A stretch of DNA of 64,000 bases, from the NCBI RefSeq assembly GCF_011193355.1, contig NZ_CP049780.1, forward strand, positions 3,423,085 through 3,487,084. The letters are read 5' to 3'. Both the position numbers and the translations under genes were made by a program. Source of the stretch: Streptomyces sp. JB150. Its GTDB lineage: Bacteria; Actinomycetota; Actinomycetes; Streptomycetales; Streptomycetaceae. The notes under the pieces are model-generated. The model was not told where the DNA came from and did no database searches. It worked only from the letters and a program-made list of their open reading frames with translations. Shown here piece after piece: positions 60,399 through 64,000 of the stretch (positions within the stretch are counted from its first letter, which is position 1; the number at the start of each line of letters is the position of its first letter).

Positions 60399-60479
60399 TC
60401 AGACGGTGCGACAGAGCATGGCGGCAACGCGGCACAGGTCCACTGCCCGCCGCTTCGTGAGATCCGCCTGTCGCTTCAT
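60399..60479 (-). CDS. Cys-containing leader peptide (Ms5788A-like) of the sseA operon
   Basis: A 26-residue peptide starting at ATG 60479, containing KRRAVDLCRVAAMLCR with Cys at 16 and 23. It matches the actinobacterial family of leader peptides found ahead of sulfurtransferase-DUF1416 operons, where slow translation of Cys codons couples cysteine supply to downstream expression. The message is leaderless: TACGAT (60492-60487) ends 7 nt before the ATG. The stop codon is 142 nt before sseA, leaving room for an attenuator. Confidence 0.85.
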   Translation of the reverse strand: MKRQADLTKRRAVDLCRVAAMLCRTV

Positions 60480-60486
60480 GCGGTCG

Positions 60487-60516
60487 ATCGTAGGGACGGA
60501 CGGGCGGGCGTGTCAC
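60487..60516 (-). promoter_or_regulatory. promoter of the sseA leader transcript
   Basis: On the minus strand the -10 hexamer TACGAT (60492-60487) is preceded 18 nt upstream by GTGACA (60516-60511). Transcription should start at or next to the leader-peptide ATG. Confidence 0.65.
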
Positions 60517-60779
60517 CGGCGTGTCGCATGATGAGACACGATCGTCCGGATAACGGGATGAGAAAAGCGTCCGGGCCGTCGTCGTACGGCTCCCGGCCGC
60601 CTGCTCCGGGCCTCACGGCTGCGCCGCGGACGGGGCCGTCTCGCCCCTCGGACAGTCTCGGACAGCCACGGGCGGATCGCGAACAGATCAGGAGCAACCG
60701 TGGACAGCCGCAGTCACGCGCCGTCCCGTCCGCACGCCCCGACCCGACCCGACCGGAGCCGTCGCCCGCCCCGCCGGTC

Positions 60780-61511
60780 CTACCCGGCCAGCCGGACGTC
60801 CGAACCCTTCACGGAGATCTCCACCCCGTCCGCCGCGGCCTCGACCTTGTCCAGCCGGATGCCGCCCGGCAGGTCGTCGATGGCCTGCTGGAAGTCGGTG
60901 ATCTCGCGGACCGAGTTCTCGGCGAGGTCGAGCCCGGCCAGCTCCGGCAGGGAGTCGGTGCGCACCTCGACGTTGTCGCCCTTGACGCTGACGGTGCTGA
61001 GCACGGACAGCTGCCGGGTGCCGAGGACCGGCAGCTCGACCTCCACACCCACCTTGATCTTGCCGTTGCCGCCGTTGGCGAGGCTCACCACGCGGGCGGT
61101 GATGTCGGGGGCCACCTGCGTGGGCTCCGACTTGGCGGCCTTCATCAGCTCGTCGTAGGCGATGGTCGCCGTGCCGGTGGCCGAGGCGGCGGTGGCGGAG
61201 CTGTAGTCGCCGGAGAACCGCACGCCCTTCATGTGGGCCTGGAGGTCGTCGATGCGGATCTTCCCGCCGTCGCCCGCGGCGGCCTCGTAGTCCTGGATGC
61301 CGACCTCGACGTCGTCCAGCTCGCCGCCGGCCACCTGGGTGAGGAAGGGGAAGCCGTTGATCGACACGTCCGGGGTCCGCGGCAGGTTCTCGGTGGCCCG
61401 CAGCCGGTCCGCGGCCTCTCCCTCGGCGAAGTGCACGGCGATGCGGTCGGCGGCCACGAAGAGTCCGCCGAGCACCACGACGACGATCAGAAGTATTCGC
61501 AGCGCGCGCAT
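60780..61511 (-). CDS. LmeA-like (DUF2993) phospholipid-binding protein
   Basis: A 243-residue exported or anchored protein: an N-terminal hydrophobic helix (LRILLIVVVVLGGLFVAADR), then the DUF2993 fold (NLPRTPDVSINGFPFLTQVA; DLQAHMKGVRFSGDYSSATA; LPELAGLDLAENSVREITDF). The mycobacterial relative LmeA is a periplasmic phospholipid-binding protein needed for lipomannan elongation; a lipid-handling role is inferred here. ATG 61511 has GTGGGGAAAC just upstream. It is followed on the same strand by the gap before the leader promoter, which holds nothing recognisable. Confidence 0.88.
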   Translation of the reverse strand: MRALRILLIVVVVLGGLFVAADRIAVHFAEGEAADRLRATENLPRTPDVSINGFPFLTQVAGGELDDVEVGIQDYEAAAGDGGKIRIDDLQAHMKGVRFSGDYSSATAASATGTATIAYDELMKAAKSEPTQVAPDITARVVSLANGGNGKIKVGVEVELPVLGTRQLSVLSTVSVKGDNVEVRTDSLPELAGLDLAENSVREITDFQQAIDDLPGGIRLDKVEAAADGVEISVKGSDVRLAG

Positions 61512-61631
61512 GTTTCCCCACTTCGGCCTTCGGCGACGACCGCCACGGTAACCCCGCGGGGCGGGGACGCCGGGGGATTGTGGATCAACTGTGACAGGGC
61601 GCCGCGCCGTCCGCCCCCCCGGCGGCGCGGC

Positions 61632-62801
61632 TCAGCCCAGGGCCCGCCCCAGCACCCACACCACCGGCGCGGCGGCCGTCAGGGGCAGGGCGACGCCCGC
61701 GGTGAAGTGGACGAAGCGGGACGGATAGTCGTAGCTCGCGACGCGGTGGCCGATGAGGGCGCAGGCGCCCGCCGCCGCGCCGAGCAGCGCGGCCTCGGTC
61801 CCGGCGCCGGTCAGGTTGCCCACCGCGAGGCCCGCGCCGGCGGCGGCGAGCAGCGCGGCGACGACGGAGGCCGGGGCCGGCAGCGGCAGCGCGCGGGCCG
61901 GGACGGCGACCGCGACGGCCGCCGCGCCGATCGTGACCGCGTCGGCCTCGGCCGCCAGGTAGCCGGTCGCGAGGACCGCGAGCGCGGCCGAGACGACGGT
62001 GGCCGTCAGGCCGTACAGCCGCTCGTCCGGGTCGGCGTGCGAGCGCAGCTGGAGGACGAGCGACAGCAGCACCCAGACGCCGAGCGTGCCGAGGATGACC
62101 GCCGGGCCGTGGTCTCGTCCGGTGGCGAGCAGTGCCGCGTCGGCGGCGAGCGCGCCCGCGAAGGCCAGCACGATGCCCTGCCGGGCCGGCCACATGCCGT
62201 TCAGCCGGAACCAGCCGGCCGCGGTCACCGCCTGCAGCGCGACCAGCGGCACGAGCAGCGCGTACGCGCCGACAGCGGCGGCGCCGGACAGCAGCGCGCC
62301 GAGCAGCGCGGTGAGCGCGGCGGGCTGGAGTCCGGGCTCGATGATGGGGCTACGGCCCTCCAGGCGGGCCCGCTGGGCCGCCGTGAGCGGGGCCGAGGGG
62401 GCCGCGGGAGGGGCGGGCTCCGGTTCGGGTGCCGGTGCCGGTGGGGGCACCGCCGCCGCGGGGGGCTGGGGCTCGTACGGCTGCCCGGGCATCGCGTACG
62501 TCTGCTGCGGGGCGTAGGACTGCTGCGGGGCGTACGGCGCCGTCGTCTGCTGCGTCTGGGGGTCCCAGGTCTGCCCCTCCCACTGCTGGGTGTACGGGGC
62601 GGCGGCGTACTGCTCCGGGTACTGCTGATACTGCTGCTGGGGCTGCTGGTACTGCGGCTGCTGCTCGTACTGCCGCTGGTACTGGTCGTAGCCCTGGTGG
62701 CCCGGGTGGCCTTGGTGGCCCTGGTAGTCCGGGTAGCCCTCGTGCCCGTCGTACCGCTGCCCGTCGTACGGCTGCCCGTCGTACCGCTGCTGGTCGTTCA
62801 T
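61632..62801 (-). CDS. polytopic membrane protein with Tyr/Gln-rich N-terminal region
   Basis: A 389-residue protein. Residues 1-145 are low complexity: Tyr/Asp/Gly repeats (GQPYDGQRYDG), then Gln/Tyr blocks (YQQPQQQYQQYPEQY) and a Pro/Ala linker. Residues ~155-389 hold about nine hydrophobic helices (TALLGALLSGAAAVGAYALL; VILGTLGVWVLLSLVLQLRS and others). The cytoplasmic tail resembles the disordered regions of Streptomyces divisome or tip proteins, but I cannot name the family. ATG 62801 starts 8 bp after the MoaD-like gene's stop, so the two are co-transcribed. Confidence 0.82.
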   Translation of the reverse strand: MNDQQRYDGQPYDGQRYDGHEGYPDYQGHQGHPGHQGYDQYQRQYEQQPQYQQPQQQYQQYPEQYAAAPYTQQWEGQTWDPQTQQTTAPYAPQQSYAPQQTYAMPGQPYEPQPPAAAVPPPAPAPEPEPAPPAAPSAPLTAAQRARLEGRSPIIEPGLQPAALTALLGALLSGAAAVGAYALLVPLVALQAVTAAGWFRLNGMWPARQGIVLAFAGALAADAALLATGRDHGPAVILGTLGVWVLLSLVLQLRSHADPDERLYGLTATVVSAALAVLATGYLAAEADAVTIGAAAVAVAVPARALPLPAPASVVAALLAAAGAGLAVGNLTGAGTEAALLGAAAGACALIGHRVASYDYPSRFVHFTAGVALPLTAAAPVVWVLGRALG

Positions 62802-62808
62802 CGGTCGG

Positions 62809-63063
62809 TCACCCTCCTGCGAACGGCGGGAGCACCTCGACCGTGCCGCCGTCGGTCAGCCGTACCGTCTCATGTCCACGGGTCCCGACGGGATCGCCGT
62901 CGATGAGGAACGAGCAGCGCCGCAGCACGCGCGCGAGTTCGCCGGGGTGGCGCTCCCGCACCGCGGCGAGCGCGCCGGCGAGCGTGGCCGCCTCGTACGC
63001 CTCCTCGGCCACCCCGGCCGCGGCCTTCGCGGCGGCCCAGTAGCGCACCGTGACCTTTGCCAT
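62809..63063 (-). CDS. MoaD/ThiS-family sulfur-carrier-like protein
   Basis: An 84-residue beta-grasp protein (KVTVRYWAAAKAAAGVAEEA; ALAAVRERHPGELARVLRRC; TVEVLPPFAGG) ending in the Gly-Gly tail that is adenylated and thiocarboxylated in MoaD and ThiS. It may carry sulfur for molybdopterin or another pathway; no E1-like or MoaE gene is adjacent, so its partner is unknown. ATG 63063 is preferred over an upstream in-frame GTG at 63075. It is the first gene of a pair with the Tyr/Gln-rich membrane protein. Confidence 0.88.
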   Translation of the reverse strand: MAKVTVRYWAAAKAAAGVAEEAYEAATLAGALAAVRERHPGELARVLRRCSFLIDGDPVGTRGHETVRLTDGGTVEVLPPFAGG

Positions 63064-63101
63064 CTCGTCCCTCACGTCAGTCCACTCATGACACGGCCAG
63101 G

Positions 63102-63998
63102 CTAGCCCGCCACGCCGGTGGCCCAGTCACCCATGCGGGCGAGCAGGGCGTCGTCGGCCGCGTGCTCGGCGTGGCCCATGCCCGGCTCGATCCACAGGGC
63201 GGCGTGGTCGCCCGCGGCGGTGGCCAGCATGTACGGGTGGTCGAGCGGGAAGTAGCCGTCCCGGTCGCCGTGGACGATCAGCAGCGGGGTCGGAGCGATC
63301 CGCGAGGCCGCCTCCACCGGGGAGAGCGGCACCGGGTCCCAGTCGCGGTGGTGGATGCGGGTACGGAAGCCGTAGCGGCCGACCAGGCGGCCGGCGGGGC
63401 GGGTGACCAGCCAGTGCAGGCGGCGCATGGGGGCGGTGCCGCGGTAGTACCAGCGGGCCGGCGCGCTGACCGAGACGACGGCGGCCAGTTCCTGCTCCCG
63501 GTGCAGCGCCGCGTGCCGCAGCACCACCGAGCCGCCCATGGAGAAGCCGACGGTCACCACGCGCGTGTGCCCGAGGGCGCGGGCCCAGTCCACGGCGGCG
63601 GCCAGGTCCAGGATCTCGCGGTCGCCGACGGTCGAGCGGCCGCCGGAGGCGCCGTGGCCGCGGAACGAGAAGGTGACGACGGCGCCGTGGTGCGCGAGGG
63701 CGCGCGCCACCCGGCGCACGTGCGGGCGGTTCACGTCACCGGTGAAGCCGTGGGCGACCACGAACACGAGGTGGCCGGCGGGCGGCCGCGCGGTGTCGTC
63801 GTCGCCCGCCGCCGGTTCGCATGGCGGTTCGTACACGGCACGGGGCGGTTCGTACACGGCTTCGATCCGCACCCCGTCGGCCGTGTGCAGAAACGTCCGC
63901 TTTCGTGCGGACTTGGTCCCTCCGGCCGTCTCGCGATGCGGACGAACGGTGGATGGCGGGGTGGATCGGGCCACATGACCTGCCGGACCTGAGCTCAT
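63102..63998 (-). CDS. alpha/beta hydrolase
   Basis: A 298-residue serine hydrolase. The oxyanion region is VVAHGFTGDVNRPHVR, the nucleophile elbow is VTVGFSMGGSVVL (GxSxG, about residue 155), the Asp is in LLIVHGDRDGYFPLD and the catalytic His in GMGHAEHAADDAL. The arrangement resembles lysophospholipase/esterase-type hydrolases; substrate unknown. The first ~30 residues are variable and basic. The start ATG 63998 lies 3 bp from the window end, so its ribosome site and promoter cannot be seen and a later start is possible. Confidence 0.86.
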   Translation of the reverse strand: MSSGPAGHVARSTPPSTVRPHRETAGGTKSARKRTFLHTADGVRIEAVYEPPRAVYEPPCEPAAGDDDTARPPAGHLVFVVAHGFTGDVNRPHVRRVARALAHHGAVVTFSFRGHGASGGRSTVGDREILDLAAAVDWARALGHTRVVTVGFSMGGSVVLRHAALHREQELAAVVSVSAPARWYYRGTAPMRRLHWLVTRPAGRLVGRYGFRTRIHHRDWDPVPLSPVEAASRIAPTPLLIVHGDRDGYFPLDHPYMLATAAGDHAALWIEPGMGHAEHAADDALLARMGDWATGVAG

Positions 63999-64000
63999 GT

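Noticed and set aside
60348..62906. 852-codon plus-strand frame
   Set aside because: It is antisense to the LmeA-like and Tyr/Gln-rich genes; its sequence is Val/Arg/Gly-rich shadow translation typical of high-GC DNA.

Overview
The window is high-GC actinobacterial chromosome, clearly Streptomyces: codon third positions are almost all G/C, many starts are GTG, and the gene content is that of the conserved core arm (msiK, phoRP-phoU, carD, ispDF, cysS, mshA, nur, rsiG). From memory of the S. coelicolor map, the recognisable genes run in steadily falling SCO order (ecaC/SCO4266 near 6 kb, msiK/SCO4240 near 12 kb, phoP-phoR-phoU/SCO4230-4228 at 23-26 kb, the SCO4226-like gene at 26.4 kb, mshA/SCO4204 at 36 kb, nur/SCO4179 at 56.7 kb). 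The window is therefore collinear with that region, with local differences.

0-11.2 kb: the 5' end of an IS5-type transposase abuts an arfB-like ribosome-rescue gene. Then come a TerD-family gene, a GNAT enzyme, an M1 lipoprotein peptidase, a pentapeptide-repeat protein, an FAD oxidoreductase, a quinone oxidoreductase behind a near-perfect SoxR box, a DHA2 efflux pump, a DAO-type oxidoreductase and an APH(6)-like kinase. The large contractile-injection-system cluster that I recall between SCO4242 and SCO4263 is not here.

11.2-28.7 kb: tRNA-Thr(TGT), the multi-sugar ABC ATPase msiK, a sugar-nucleotide pyrophosphorylase, a DoxX membrane protein, and an information-processing and isoprenoid block on the minus strand (rlmB, cysS, ispF-ispD, carD). 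Next are a secreted lipoprotein, the phosphate two-component system phoR-phoP and divergent phoU sharing a PHO box, a 54-residue Cys-rich peptide, a nickel-binding ferredoxin-fold protein, an FG-GAP secreted protein and a protein resembling the ribosomal L7/L12 C-terminal domain.

28.8-43.3 kb: gpmA, two tandem Stealth-family sugar-phosphate transferases, an MFS exporter, a secreted proline/threonine-rich protein, mshA (mycothiol) with a SigR-type promoter, a methyltransferase, an NlpC/P60 cell-wall hydrolase, a receiver-PP2C phosphatase, an HbhA-like protein and a self-contained HTH regulator.

43.3-54.1 kb is the most variable part: a frameshifted GNAT gene, a redox-sensor HxlR regulator divergent from an imine-reductase-like enzyme, a deazaflavin reductase-hemerythrin fusion preceded by a possible leader peptide, a HelD-like helicase, and a TetR gene divergent from a second quinone oxidoreductase that carries its own SoxR-like box. 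It ends with a translationally coupled GntR-HAD pair and an Eis-like acetyltransferase.

54.3-64 kb: rsiG (c-di-GMP-dependent anti-sigma-WhiG), dtd, ygfZ, nur, a nitrobindin-like protein, DsrE-like and VOC proteins, and a cysteine-regulated sulfur operon (Cys leader peptide, sseA, DUF1416). An LmeA-like lipid-binding protein, a Tyr/Gln-rich membrane protein, a MoaD/ThiS-like protein and an alpha/beta hydrolase follow.

A recurrent feature is leaderless transcription: more than twenty genes have a TANNNT -10 hexamer followed by only 6-8 nt before the start codon. I used this to choose many starts. The best leads for something new are the second SoxR-like target, the Cys-rich mini-protein next to phoU and the nickel-binding protein, and the putative leader peptide before the reductase-hemerythrin fusion.
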